Below are positions 26,145 through 34,988 of a DNA stretch of 64,000 nt, in pieces. Each line of letters opens with the position of its first letter. Position 1 is the stretch's first letter. Below the pieces are notes generated by a model. That model ran no database searches and had not been told where the DNA came from. It saw nothing but the letters and a program-made list of their open reading frames with translations. Source of the stretch: WTFY01 sp965205275. Lineage in GTDB: Bacteria > Pseudomonadota > Gammaproteobacteria > UBA4575. The DNA lies in assembly GCA_965205275.1 (NCBI GenBank), contig OZ242168.1:372001-436000 (forward strand), in the 5' to 3' direction. The position numbers were made by a program, and so were the translations under genes.

Positions 26145-26427
26145 GGTAAAGCCCTCCTAATTTAAGTGATATGGTTTTGGTAAGTAGCAGCTTACCTGTG
26201 AAAGTGAGTGTGTTATTTTAATCAGAGCTATAGTACCAGTTTTATCAGGGTGGTAGCATACTTCCCGCTAGCCTGATGGGATTTTATTGTGCTCTGATTC
26301 AACAGATTGATGGGTATATACAAAATGACAGAACAGGTGTCTGTAATGTATCTTAACCTGGCCTTGCTGTGGATTTGTATGCGCCTGAGAATAATCTGTT
26401 CACGTCATGGGATGATCGGAAATTGTA

Positions 26428-27632
26428 ATGAATCTACTGCTCTTCAAAAGGATTTTTGCTGAACCCTGGGCTATTATTTCGGCGGTACTCCCCGTTTTTC
26501 TCCTGCTCTCTCCTCAATCAAACGCTTCCTCGCCGGATGCCTTGACCGAGAATCTTTATGTCAGAGCGGGCGGTGGCGTGTTCCTTCTGGATATGTCGGA
26601 GTCAAGCCCGTTCATCAGAACAGACAGTCGGGAAGAGGTCGTCGGCTTCCTTGATCATTACGACGCAGCATTCGAACCCGGGCCGCTGGTCAGCTTGGCA
26701 GTTGGCGGCGAATACGGTGCTTTCGGAAAAAGCCTGTTTACCGAGTTGAGCGGTTTCCTCACTTCTTACAGCGCTAGCTACGTCAACGAATACAACGAGG
26801 ATCCGGCCCCATGGGCTGATATACGGACCAAGTTCGAGGACCAGTATTGTCTAGAAGGAACGGAAATCGGAATGTGTATTACTCCAGAGACGGAGCCGCA
26901 TCTCGTGGCTCTGATAGCAGAAGATCCGTACGTCAGGTCGGTCGGTTGGGTCGGAAAGATTGATGGCGGTGAGATGCCTTTCGGTACTCCTAATTTTGCA
27001 TGGGGCGACCCATCCGCATAAGTACGAAGCGTGAGGTTGATTTTTATGGCCTTGATCTTGTTACCGGAATGTTCTTCAGGCAGACGGGGCGAACCAGAGT
27101 TTCACTTTTTGTCGGGCCAAGCTACAAGAGGCTGGATCAGGAATCCGAGACTTTTGCATACGAGTCCAATCGGGCACCAGAGGTCAACAACCTGACTTTG
27201 AAAGAAAACTTGGAAGCCTCGTATTACGGCGGGGTCGTTGGCACCCGAATTGACTTTCCGTTCAAGGAGCGCTGGAATTTCACGTTCGACGGCAGGCTGG
27301 GGGTCTATTACCTTGATTCCGAATATGACGGGTCACAGAGGACGCTGTTGACGTCGGCACCGCCTGTACTAGACGTGCCGACCGATTGGGAAACAAGCGA
27401 TTCGCAAGTTGCCGCAACCCTCAGCTTCCAAACGTCGCTGAGTGTCACGCACCTTGAGAGAGTAACCTTTCAGGTTGGGACGGGAATCGAATATCTGTCT
27501 CATGCGCCGAAGATGCGCTATGCGAGCCGCGGAGAAAGCTTTGCAAGTGGAGATCCCCATTCTCCGGCGCGTATCGGGTATTCGGACGCATTCGGCTTTT
27601 TCAGCACATTTTCCATAGGCTTCAAGATGTAG
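26428..27632 (+). pseudogene. Outer-membrane beta-barrel protein gene split by a frameshift
   Basis: Two overlapping frames (26428-27021 and 27000-27632) together give one protein of about 400 residues. The first has a signal peptide (hydrophobic run ending SNASS) and GGGVFLLDMSES and LVSLAVGGEYGAFG strands; the second continues with alternating strands (MFFRQTGRTRVSLFVGPSY, YYGGVVGTRIDF, SLSVTHLERVTFQVGTG) and ends GFFSTFSIGFKM, as expected of an outer-membrane barrel. One missing base near 27005-27021 would rejoin them. Codon usage is visibly GC-richer than in the flanks, suggesting transfer. It could be a true pseudogene or a sequencing error. I do not name a family; pore-forming barrel proteins of gammaproteobacteria are the nearest idea. 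Confidence 0.65.
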
Positions 27633-27925
27633 CAGACAGTCCAGGTCACCGTTCAACCCAGAAGGCATTCTAAACTTTCATAAATGCTGGTGCCCGGCGA
27701 GAACATAATTATAATAGCCAGATGGGCCGGAAATATTGAAATTGAAAGGGTATATTTGGAGAAAATACAGTACTATGCCAGTAGCAAACAGTGAGAGTCA
27801 GCACACACTACCATTCAGGGAAGTATCTGGTAGGCAACAGGCAGCGAATAACTTGATAGATACAAACTGCCTCTCTATCTTCTCTTGCCTGAACCGGCCC
27901 ATATAGCATTCAAGGGATATAAACA

Positions 27926-28270
27926 GTGGAAACGATGATACTTGTGCCAGGACGATCACAAAAGCAGGGCACGTCGCTGAACAAGGGCAAACTTAAGGAT
28001 GAATATCTGACGGTGACGACTACCGCAGAGCTGAACGAAAAAGATATGCGCCGGTTGAAGCTTAGTAATGGCGATAAGATTCAGCTAAAATCAGATGTTG
28101 GGAAAACTGTTGTGACGTGTACAAGCAAAAAAGAGGAAGATTTGCCATCGGGAATGATTTTTATTCCGTATGGGCCGTCATCAAGTCAGTTAATGGGGGC
28201 CGATACGGCCGCCTCCGGAATGCCCATGTCAAAACATATGGAAGTCAAAGTCACTAAGGTAAAAAGCTGA
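27926..28270 (+). CDS. fwdD: Formylmethanofuran dehydrogenase subunit D-like (pterin-binding) protein
   Basis: Protein of 114 residues with the features of archaeal FwdD/FmdD, the small molybdopterin-dinucleotide-binding beta-barrel subunit. These are GRSQKQGTSLNKGKLKDEY near the N-terminus, LKLSNGDKIQLKSD, then GMIFIPYGPSSSQLMGADT and ASGMPMSKHMEVKV. It is the first gene of the cluster and 39 bp before fhcB. The start is GTG 27926, supported by AAGGGA eight bases upstream; the ATG at 27935 is too far from it. In Methylobacterium-type formyltransferase/hydrolase complexes no such subunit is known to me, so its presence implies a bound Mo or W pterin (inference). Confidence 0.8.
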   Translation: METMILVPGRSQKQGTSLNKGKLKDEYLTVTTTAELNEKDMRRLKLSNGDKIQLKSDVGKTVVTCTSKKEEDLPSGMIFIPYGPSSSQLMGADTAASGMPMSKHMEVKVTKVKS

Positions 28271-28309
28271 TCCAAAGATTATTGTTTTTAGATTTATCAG
28301 GAAGATTAT

Positions 28310-29668
28310 ATGCCAGAGGTTACCCAAGCCAAGCCCAAAGAAAACAAGAACATCAAGATTATAAAGGATGCAACGTGTACTTTTTGTGGTTGTGTCTGCG
28401 ATGATATGGAGCTTACCGTTGATCTTGATGAGCATCGCATCACCAAGGCCAAGAGGGCGTGCGTACTTGGACGGGCATGGTTTTATGAACATACCCTGGA
28501 AGATCGCCCGGTGGTTCTTATCGACGGCAAGGAGGCGACCCTTGAAGAAGGCATGGATACTGCAGCCCAGGTTCTGGTCAACGCAAAGTTTCCAATTACC
28601 TATGGACTCAGTGATTGCACATGCGAGGCGCAACGCGTTGCGGTCGATATCATGGATACCATTAATGGCAATATCGATACTACGACTTCAGTATGCCATG
28701 GCCCGTCCGGCATGGCATTTCAGGGCGTAGGAGAGAGTACAGCGACCCTTGGTGAAATTAAAAATCGTGCTGATCTGGTTATTTACTGGGGCGGCAACCC
28801 GGCGGAATCTCACCCCCGGCATTTCACACGCTATGCAGTTACCCCGAAAGGCATGTACATCCCTAATGGCAAGAAAGACCGTACCGTGGTTCTCGTTGAT
28901 GTGCGCAAAACCCTCAGCACACCTGTTGCCGATATATTTGTGCAGATCAAACCAGGCAAGGATTTTGAAATGCTGTGGGCACTGCGCGCGCTTGTCAAGG
29001 GTAAAAGTATCAGTGAGGATATTGAAGAGCAGACCGGTGTTTCGCGAGAAATGCTTGATGATCTGGTCCATCGTATGAAGAATTGTCAATATGGAGTTTT
29101 ATTCTTGGGCATGGGTCTGACAATGACCCGTGGGCGCCATTTCAATTCCGGTGCCATATATTCTTTGACAGCCGACCTCAATGAATTTACGCATTTTGTA
29201 GCCAAACCTGTGCGCGGCCATGGCAATGTAACTGGTGCAGACAATGTTGTCTCATGGCAGACGGGGTATCCATTTGGTGTCAACTTTAACCGTGGATTCC
29301 CGAGATTCAACCCGGGTGAATTTACAACAAGTGATGTACTTGCCAGAGGCGAAGCGGATGCTGCAATGATTATTGCATCAGACCCTGCATCAAACTTCCC
29401 CAAGAAGGCCATTGAGCATTTGGGGAAGATTCCAGTCATTTCCATGGATACAAAGGAAACGCATACGACCAAACTTTCCAAAGTACGTTTTGCAGTTGCA
29501 ACCTATGGTATCAATACAGGTGGAACGGTATATAGAATGGACGATGTCCCGATTTCCTTGCGTCCTGCATTTGACTCACCTTTCCCAACAGACCAGGAAG
29601 TGCTGGAAGGGATACGCCAGCGTGTAAAAAAACTGTTGACTGGAAATAAGGCACGAGTAGCGACTTAA
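28310..29668 (+). CDS. fhcB: Formylmethanofuran dehydrogenase subunit B / FhcB
   Basis: Large subunit of the formyltransferase/hydrolase or formylmethanofuran dehydrogenase complex, 452 residues, a member of the molybdopterin oxidoreductase superfamily. The N-terminus has cysteines 23, 26, 30 and 51 (CTFCGCVC then ACVLG), the pattern of a 4Fe-4S cluster. Cys105 in SDCTCEAQRVAV falls where the archaeal subunit has its metal-ligating Cys/Sec (to be checked by alignment). Further motifs are TTSVCHGPSGMAF, NRADLVIYWGGNP and HFTRYAV. AGGA precedes the ATG. The retained cysteines and the FwdD-like neighbour suggest a redox-active subunit, unlike the shorter FhcB of Methylobacterium. Confidence 0.92.
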   Translation: MPEVTQAKPKENKNIKIIKDATCTFCGCVCDDMELTVDLDEHRITKAKRACVLGRAWFYEHTLEDRPVVLIDGKEATLEEGMDTAAQVLVNAKFPITYGLSDCTCEAQRVAVDIMDTINGNIDTTTSVCHGPSGMAFQGVGESTATLGEIKNRADLVIYWGGNPAESHPRHFTRYAVTPKGMYIPNGKKDRTVVLVDVRKTLSTPVADIFVQIKPGKDFEMLWALRALVKGKSISEDIEEQTGVSREMLDDLVHRMKNCQYGVLFLGMGLTMTRGRHFNSGAIYSLTADLNEFTHFVAKPVRGHGNVTGADNVVSWQTGYPFGVNFNRGFPRFNPGEFTTSDVLARGEADAAMIIASDPASNFPKKAIEHLGKIPVISMDTKETHTTKLSKVRFAVATYGINTGGTVYRMDDVPISLRPAFDSPFPTDQEVLEGIRQRVKKLLTGNKARVAT

Positions 29669-29685
29669 AATAATCATTATTTAAT

Positions 29686-29711
29686 AACCATCGTGCCGCC
29701 GGGCGATGGTT
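29686..29711 (+). other. Hairpin in the fhcB-fhcA gap
   Basis: AACCATCG (29686-29693) and CGATGGTT (29704-29711) form a perfect 8-bp stem with a 10-base loop, 18 bp after fhcB and 22 bp before fhcA. Only a short T-rich stretch follows, so it may be a weak terminator, an attenuator or an RNA-stability element. Confidence 0.55.
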
Positions 29712-29733
29712 GTATTTAGCGAATAACCAGAAT

Positions 29734-31380
29734 ATGCCATCTGAATTAAAAATCGCAAATGGCCGTGTATACGATCCTGCCAATAATGTTGACGGAAGCA
29801 TTCAGGATATATGCGTCAGAGATGGAAAGATCGTGGATTCTGTATCGAAATCTGCTACCAAGATTGATGCGCACGGCATGGTGGTGATGCCAGGAGCGAT
29901 CGATATTCACTGCCATATCGCCGGACCAAAAGTTAATCTTGCGCGCAAATTAATGCCGGAAGATCACCGCCTGGATGTTCATCCTAAAACCGCAGTCACC
30001 CGTTCTGGTACAGGCGGTATTGTACCTTCAACTTTTGCAACCGGTTATCGCTACGCGACTATGGGTTATACCACAGCAATGGAAGCAGCCGTTCCTCCGA
30101 TTACTGCAAGACACGTACTTGAAGAACTCGATGACACGCCGGTGATTGATAAAGGCTTTTATGTATTGTTGGGTAATAATGCATTCTTGTACAAATTATT
30201 AAAGGAAGGGCGAAAAAAGGAATTCAAGGAGGCGATTGCATGGTGGGTTAATTCAGTACATGCATACACGGTTAAGCTTGTAAATACCGGCAGTGATGAA
30301 CTTTGGAAAGGTCGTAAAAATGCAAATATCACCGATGTGAATGAAAATATTGATCATTACGACATCACACCTGCCTATGTGGTAGAAAGTTTCATCGAAG
30401 CTGCACACGAACTGGGGTTGCCTCATCCGCCCCATATACACTGCAATAATCTTGGCCATAGCGGCAACATCAGTACGACCTTGGATACCATGAAAGCGGC
30501 GCAGGGTCGACGTGTACATATGGCGCATATCCAGTTTCACAGCTTTGGCGGTGAAGTAAATAAAAGCCCGGTATCCGGTGCTAGAGAGATCATTGATTAT
30601 GTCAATGATAATGAGAACATCACCACTGATGTGGGTCAGGTCATGTTTGGCAAGGCCACTGCAATGACCGCAGACGCACCACTTGCCTGGATGCTACGCA
30701 ACGTCAAGTTTGATAAATGGGTGAATGCGGATACGGAGTGTGAAAGTGGCTGCGGAATTATTCCGTTCTCTTACCAGGAGAGTGTCTACACGCATACCCT
30801 GCAATGGGCAATGGGTCTGGAGTTATTTTTAATGTCCAAAGATCCATGGCGCGTATTGTTATCAACCGATCATCCCAATGGTGGTTCTTTCATGAATTAT
30901 CCAAAGCTGATCAAATTGCTGATGGACAGTTCATATCGAAAAGAGGCGTTAAAACATCTGAATCAAAAAGCCATAGCCAAGACTGTGCTTCCTGAACTTG
31001 AACGTGAGTATACCCTGAATGAAATAGCAATCATCACGCGTGCCGGGCCTGCCAGAGCTCTGGGTCTGCTGAACAAGGGTCATCTGGGTGTAGGTGCAGA
31101 TGCAGATATAACGATATACACAGAGGAAGAAGATCGGGAACAAATGTTCAATGCGCCCCGTTACGTAATCAAGGATGGAATCACTGTAATCAAGGACCAC
31201 GAATTTGCTACGGATCACAAAGGTAAAATCCTGCATTCCAAGCCGGGCTATAATGAAGACATTGCAGCCGAGATAGAGCCTTTTTTTGAGGACTATTACT
31301 CGGTCAAATTCAGTAATTATGCGATCAGTGATGACTACCTGCATGATCATGAGGAGATTCCAACTCACCCAAAATCATGA
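29734..31380 (+). CDS. fhcA: Formylmethanofuran dehydrogenase subunit A / FhcA
   Basis: Amidohydrolase-fold subunit of 548 residues that hydrolyses formyl-methanofuran to formate and methanofuran. The zinc motif DIHCHIAGPK, the likely carboxylated lysine in AYTVKLVNTGSDE, further ligands in HIHCNNLGHSGN and RVHMAHIQFHSFGG, and the catalytic aspartate in LLSTDHPNGGSF are all present. The start is ATG 29734; the frame opens earlier at a TTG within the preceding hairpin. The stop overlaps the next start (ATGA at 31377-31380). Identification is firm, and active-site residues look intact. Confidence 0.95.
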   Translation: MPSELKIANGRVYDPANNVDGSIQDICVRDGKIVDSVSKSATKIDAHGMVVMPGAIDIHCHIAGPKVNLARKLMPEDHRLDVHPKTAVTRSGTGGIVPSTFATGYRYATMGYTTAMEAAVPPITARHVLEELDDTPVIDKGFYVLLGNNAFLYKLLKEGRKKEFKEAIAWWVNSVHAYTVKLVNTGSDELWKGRKNANITDVNENIDHYDITPAYVVESFIEAAHELGLPHPPHIHCNNLGHSGNISTTLDTMKAAQGRRVHMAHIQFHSFGGEVNKSPVSGAREIIDYVNDNENITTDVGQVMFGKATAMTADAPLAWMLRNVKFDKWVNADTECESGCGIIPFSYQESVYTHTLQWAMGLELFLMSKDPWRVLLSTDHPNGGSFMNYPKLIKLLMDSSYRKEALKHLNQKAIAKTVLPELEREYTLNEIAIITRAGPARALGLLNKGHLGVGADADITIYTEEEDREQMFNAPRYVIKDGITVIKDHEFATDHKGKILHSKPGYNEDIAAEIEPFFEDYYSVKFSNYAISDDYLHDHEEIPTHPKS

Positions 31381-32264
31381 AGATTCAAAAAACGGAAATT
31401 GTTGACACGTTTGCTGAGGCTTTTGAAATGTGGGGTGCGCGCGTAGTTATTACTGCGGATACCAAGCAGTGGGCGCGTGCTGCGGCAGCATCGATGACGG
31501 GTTTTGCCACTTCAGTTATTCGTTGTAAACTGGAAGCGGCTGTTGAGTGTGAGATCCCCAAAGAGGATACGCCTGATCGTCGTCCAGGAATCAGTGTGCT
31601 GTTGTTCACAATGAGCAGTAAAGCCATTGCAGGCCAGCTCATCGACCGAATCGGACAATGTGTAATGACCTGTCCTACGACCGCGGCATTTAATGGTCTG
31701 GAGTCCGAGAATACAGTTTCAGTCGGTGGAAAATTACGCTTCTTTGGTGACGGTTACCAGATCAGTAAAGTTATTGATAATCGCAAACTGTGGCGAATTC
31801 CTATAATGGAAGGTGAGTTCCTTATAGAGGATACGTTTGGAATTCAGCCGGCTGTAGGAGGAGGGAACCTGATCATTCTGGGTGCAAGCAAATATACTGC
31901 ACTGCGTGCCGCAACTGCTGCCAGCAATGCGATGCGTGAGGTCGCCGGTGTATTTCTGCCATTCCCACAAGGCGTGGTGGGCTCTGGGAGTAAAATAGGT
32001 GCCCGGTACAAGGCCATGATTGCCTCAACAAATGATGCCTATTGTCCAACCTTGCGTTCAATTTCCGGTAAAGGGGTTCTTCCTGAAAATGTGGAAGCCG
32101 GGTATGAAATCGTTGCCGATGGATTGAATGAGGAAGTTGTGAAAGAGGCGATGCGCCGCGGGATTCGTGCTGCAGCAGAAAAAGGGACCATGGTCGTCAC
32201 TGCCGGAAATTATGGTGGTGAGCTTGGGAAATACAAGTTTTATTTATGTGATTTAATTCATTAA
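31377..32264 (+). CDS. fhcD: Formylmethanofuran:H4MPT formyltransferase (Ftr/FhcD)
   Basis: Transfers the formyl group between H4MPT and methanofuran. It has 295 residues, typical of Ftr. Recognisable segments: DTFAEAFEMWGARVVITAD at the N-terminus, TPDRRPGISVLLFTM, GQCVMTCPTTAAFNGL, FGIQPAVGGGNLIILG and VPENVEAGYE-like LPENVEAGYEIVADGL. It overlaps fhcA by 4 bp and is followed by fhcC after 40 bp. In bacteria it forms a complex with FhcA, B and C. Confidence 0.96.
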   Translation: MKIQKTEIVDTFAEAFEMWGARVVITADTKQWARAAAASMTGFATSVIRCKLEAAVECEIPKEDTPDRRPGISVLLFTMSSKAIAGQLIDRIGQCVMTCPTTAAFNGLESENTVSVGGKLRFFGDGYQISKVIDNRKLWRIPIMEGEFLIEDTFGIQPAVGGGNLIILGASKYTALRAATAASNAMREVAGVFLPFPQGVVGSGSKIGARYKAMIASTNDAYCPTLRSISGKGVLPENVEAGYEIVADGLNEEVVKEAMRRGIRAAAEKGTMVVTAGNYGGELGKYKFYLCDLIH

Positions 32265-32304
32265 AACAATAGCTTGATAAATTAATTTAAAGTAAAAAAT
32301 AGTT

Positions 32305-33123
32305 ATGAGTACAACACTCCTACACCTGCACACCCAGCCTGATGTGCCCTTGGAGGCGGAAGTTGTGAGTCCTGCTGCAATTGCCGGACTGTCGGAGCTG
32401 GGGATTGAGCACCTTCAGGTTCTACATGGAAATGTCAAGGCAAGGGTAGGCGATTTTTTTAAAGTGACAGGCAAGGGTGCCCCTGATATTCACCTCGAGG
32501 GTAATCTGGGCGGGGTGAAAATGATTGGCGCAGGCATGTCGGAAGGCAGCATTACTGTTGAGGGTAACGTCGGCATGCATGTCGGAATTGGCATGTCAGG
32601 CGGTGAGATACTGGTCAAGGGCGATGCAACGGACTGGGTAGGCCCTGAAATGTCAGGAGGACGAATTACTGTCAAGGGTGATGCGGGGCATATGGTGGGC
32701 AGCGCATTCAGAGGCCAGTCAACCGGTATAACAGGGGGGGAAATTTTTATACATGGGAGTGCCAAGAATGAGATTGGCAATTCCATGCGTCGCGGATTGA
32801 TTGCAATCGGCGGGAATGCAGGAGATTTTACAGCGGTGAACATGCGGGCCGGTACCATCATTGTAATGGGTAAAATGGGCATCCGCGCCGGTGCCGGTAT
32901 GAAACGCGGGACCGTCGCTTGTTTTGAAGATGCTTCCATGTTGCCTAGCTTTGAATATTCGTGTAAATATCAACCCTTGTTCTTGCGTCTTTACCTAATC
33001 AGGTTGCAGGAAAATGGATTTGAAGGAAAAATTCAGGATCAACACCTGAATGGCAAATACAGACGCTATAGTGGAGACGGGATTGAACTCAACCGGGGTG
33101 AAATCCTGCTTTTCTCACAGTAG
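32305..33123 (+). CDS. fhcC: Formylmethanofuran dehydrogenase subunit C / FhcC
   Basis: Protein of 272 residues with a right-handed beta-helix made of glycine-rich repeats, such as GVKMIGAGMSEGSITVEGNV, GMSGGEILVKGDATDWVG and GMKRGTVACFEDAS; this fold is shared with the alpha subunit of glutamate synthase. It is the structural C subunit of the Fwd/Fhc complex. The ribosome-binding site is poor, so translation may be coupled with fhcD. Last Fhc gene; ferredoxin follows at 33203. Confidence 0.94.
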   Translation: MSTTLLHLHTQPDVPLEAEVVSPAAIAGLSELGIEHLQVLHGNVKARVGDFFKVTGKGAPDIHLEGNLGGVKMIGAGMSEGSITVEGNVGMHVGIGMSGGEILVKGDATDWVGPEMSGGRITVKGDAGHMVGSAFRGQSTGITGGEIFIHGSAKNEIGNSMRRGLIAIGGNAGDFTAVNMRAGTIIVMGKMGIRAGAGMKRGTVACFEDASMLPSFEYSCKYQPLFLRLYLIRLQENGFEGKIQDQHLNGKYRRYSGDGIELNRGEILLFSQ

Positions 33124-33202
33124 TGAGGATTGCCTCGTGAAACCTGTCGCGTCTTCTGTATGTATATAGCCTGGTACCGTTCGCAATATAGGAGACAATT
33201 AC

Positions 33203-33508
33203 ATGACAACGGTTGTAACAGAAAATTGTAAAGGCTGTCGGTTCACAGACTGTGTTGCAGTGTGTCCAGTCGCCTGCTTTCACTATGACGACGAGATGCT
33301 TTACATTGACCCGGATGTTTGTATTGATTGCAGTGCCTGTATCCCGGAGTGTCCGGTTGAAGCAATCTTTGAGGAAGATGACCTGCCGGAAGGCCAGGAA
33401 CGTTGGCTCGAGGTCAACGCTGAAAAAGCACCTGATTTGCCATTACTTGAAGAACCCATGGACCCTCTGCCTGAGGCAGAGAATCGTAAAGCAGACTTGG
33501 GCTTCTAG
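33203..33508 (+). CDS. fdxA: 7Fe-8S type ferredoxin (FdxA-like)
   Basis: Electron carrier of 101 residues. The N-terminus TVVTENCKGCRFTDC and then VAVCPVACFHYDD is the FdxA pattern of a 3Fe-4S plus 4Fe-4S protein; a second motif CIDCSACIPECPVEAI completes the binding of two clusters. AGGAG precedes the ATG. Directly after it is an FprA-type reductase. In this location it may take electrons from the FwdB-type subunit, or supply them (inference). The inverted repeat CTAGGTC/GACCTAG just after the stop has no T run. Confidence 0.92.
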   Translation: MTTVVTENCKGCRFTDCVAVCPVACFHYDDEMLYIDPDVCIDCSACIPECPVEAIFEEDDLPEGQERWLEVNAEKAPDLPLLEEPMDPLPEAENRKADLGF

Positions 33509-33608
33509 GTCCTCGCACGGTTGACCTAGAGAGTGTAACAGTGCTTGGTCCTGCATTTTTTCGTATCCAGGGCAATAGCCAGACAAAAATTTAATTCAGG
33601 GAAAGCTT

Positions 33609-34988
33609 ATGAGTAGTCCGGGCGATGAATCAAATCCACTGCGTGTGGCAATTGTAGGAAGCGGCCCAAGCGGGTTTTATGCGACTGAAGCATTGATCAA
33701 GTCTGGTCTGAAAGTAGAGATTGACTTGATCGAGCGACTTCCGGCTCCGTTTGGTCTGGTGCGAAACGGGGTTGCACCTGACCATCCCAAGCTTAAACAG
33801 GCGATTAAAGTATACAAGAAAATTGCACAAAGCCCTGAATTCAATTTCGTCGGAAATGTTATGGTTGGGGAGGATGTCAAAGCGGAAGAACTGCAGCAGA
33901 CACACCATGCGGTCATGTATACCTGTGGTGCCGAAACGGATCGTAAGCTTGGGATACCGGGGGAGGAACTAAAAGGCAGCTATACCGCTACTGAATTTGT
34001 TGGCTGGTACAACGGGCATCCTGATTACTGCGACCGAGTCTTCGATTTGTCCCATGAAACTGCCATGGTCATCGGTCAGGGTAACGTGGCAGCAGATGTA
34101 GCCAGAATCCTGGCCAAATCCGTAGATGAACTGAAACATACCGATATTGCACAGCACGCGCTGGATGCGCTTGCTGAGAGCAAGATTAGGACGATTTATG
34201 TGGTTGGCCGCCGTGGGCCGGCACAGGCAAAATTTGCCTCCAAAGAGCTCAAGGAATTTCTGGAGATTGAAAATTGCCGTCCTTATATTGCCCAGGACGA
34301 ACTGGAATTAAACGAAACAAGCCAGCAGGAAATCGATGCCAAAGAAGGCAGGGGAAATAAAAAGAATATTGAAATTTTTCAGAAGTTTGCGGATTCAGAA
34401 GATACAGGCAAGCAGCGAATCTGCATTTCAACGTTTTTAAAAAGCCCGGTTCGCCTGGAAGGAGAGGGTCGACTGCAAAAAGTTATTCTTGAAGTGAATG
34501 AATTATCAGGTGAATCCTTCAAACAGTCTGCCAAAGGTACAGGCAAGACCATGGAAATTGAGTGTGGAATTTTATTCCGCAGCATCGGGTATAACGGGAT
34601 TCCTGTTCCTGGGGTACCTTTCTATGAGCGCTGGGGCACCATTCCCAATGACGCCGGGCGTATCACTGCAGAACAAGGTGGCAGTGTACTGCCCGGTCTG
34701 TATACAGCGGGCTGGATCAAGCGCGGTCCTTCTGGAATCATTGGGACCAACCGCGCCTGTGCTGTTGAATCGGTGGAAGCCTTGCTTGAAGATGTTGATC
34801 AATTCGGTTCAGACAAGCCCGGTCGCGAAGGTCTGCATAAAATCCTGGACCACAACGGTGTGCAATATGTTAATTATGCACAGTGGGAAAAAATTGATGC
34901 TGCAGAAATTTTGGCAGGAGAACCAAAGGGCAAGCCACGCGAAAAATTTACCCGCCGCGACGAGATGCTGGCTGTCGCAAGCAGTTGA
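33609..34988 (+). CDS. fprA: Ferredoxin--NADP reductase, FprA/adrenodoxin reductase type
   Basis: FAD flavoprotein of 459 residues that moves electrons between ferredoxin and NADP(H). Motifs: FAD-binding VAIVGSGPSGFYATEAL, ERLPAPFGLVRNGVAPDHP, NADP-binding VIGQGNVAADVARIL followed by VVGRRGPAQAKFA, and C-terminal YTAGWIKRGPSGIIGTNR. It lies 100 bp after fdxA and probably forms one functional unit with it. The position next to the formylmethanofuran dehydrogenase genes suggests coupling of formyl-group oxidation to NADP, or the reverse (inference). Confidence 0.92.
   Translation: MSSPGDESNPLRVAIVGSGPSGFYATEALIKSGLKVEIDLIERLPAPFGLVRNGVAPDHPKLKQAIKVYKKIAQSPEFNFVGNVMVGEDVKAEELQQTHHAVMYTCGAETDRKLGIPGEELKGSYTATEFVGWYNGHPDYCDRVFDLSHETAMVIGQGNVAADVARILAKSVDELKHTDIAQHALDALAESKIRTIYVVGRRGPAQAKFASKELKEFLEIENCRPYIAQDELELNETSQQEIDAKEGRGNKKNIEIFQKFADSEDTGKQRICISTFLKSPVRLEGEGRLQKVILEVNELSGESFKQSAKGTGKTMEIECGILFRSIGYNGIPVPGVPFYERWGTIPNDAGRITAEQGGSVLPGLYTAGWIKRGPSGIIGTNRACAVESVEALLEDVDQFGSDKPGREGLHKILDHNGVQYVNYAQWEKIDAAEILAGEPKGKPREKFTRRDEMLAVASS

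Noticed and set aside
27775..27921. 48-codon ORF before the FwdD-like gene
   Set aside because: ATG at 27775 has only a distant GGAG, and the peptide has no recognisable features; could be untranslated leader.
33505..33530. CTAGGTC/GACCTAG inverted repeat after the ferredoxin gene as terminator
   Set aside because: Seven-base stem with an 11-base loop and no T run; too weak to call.
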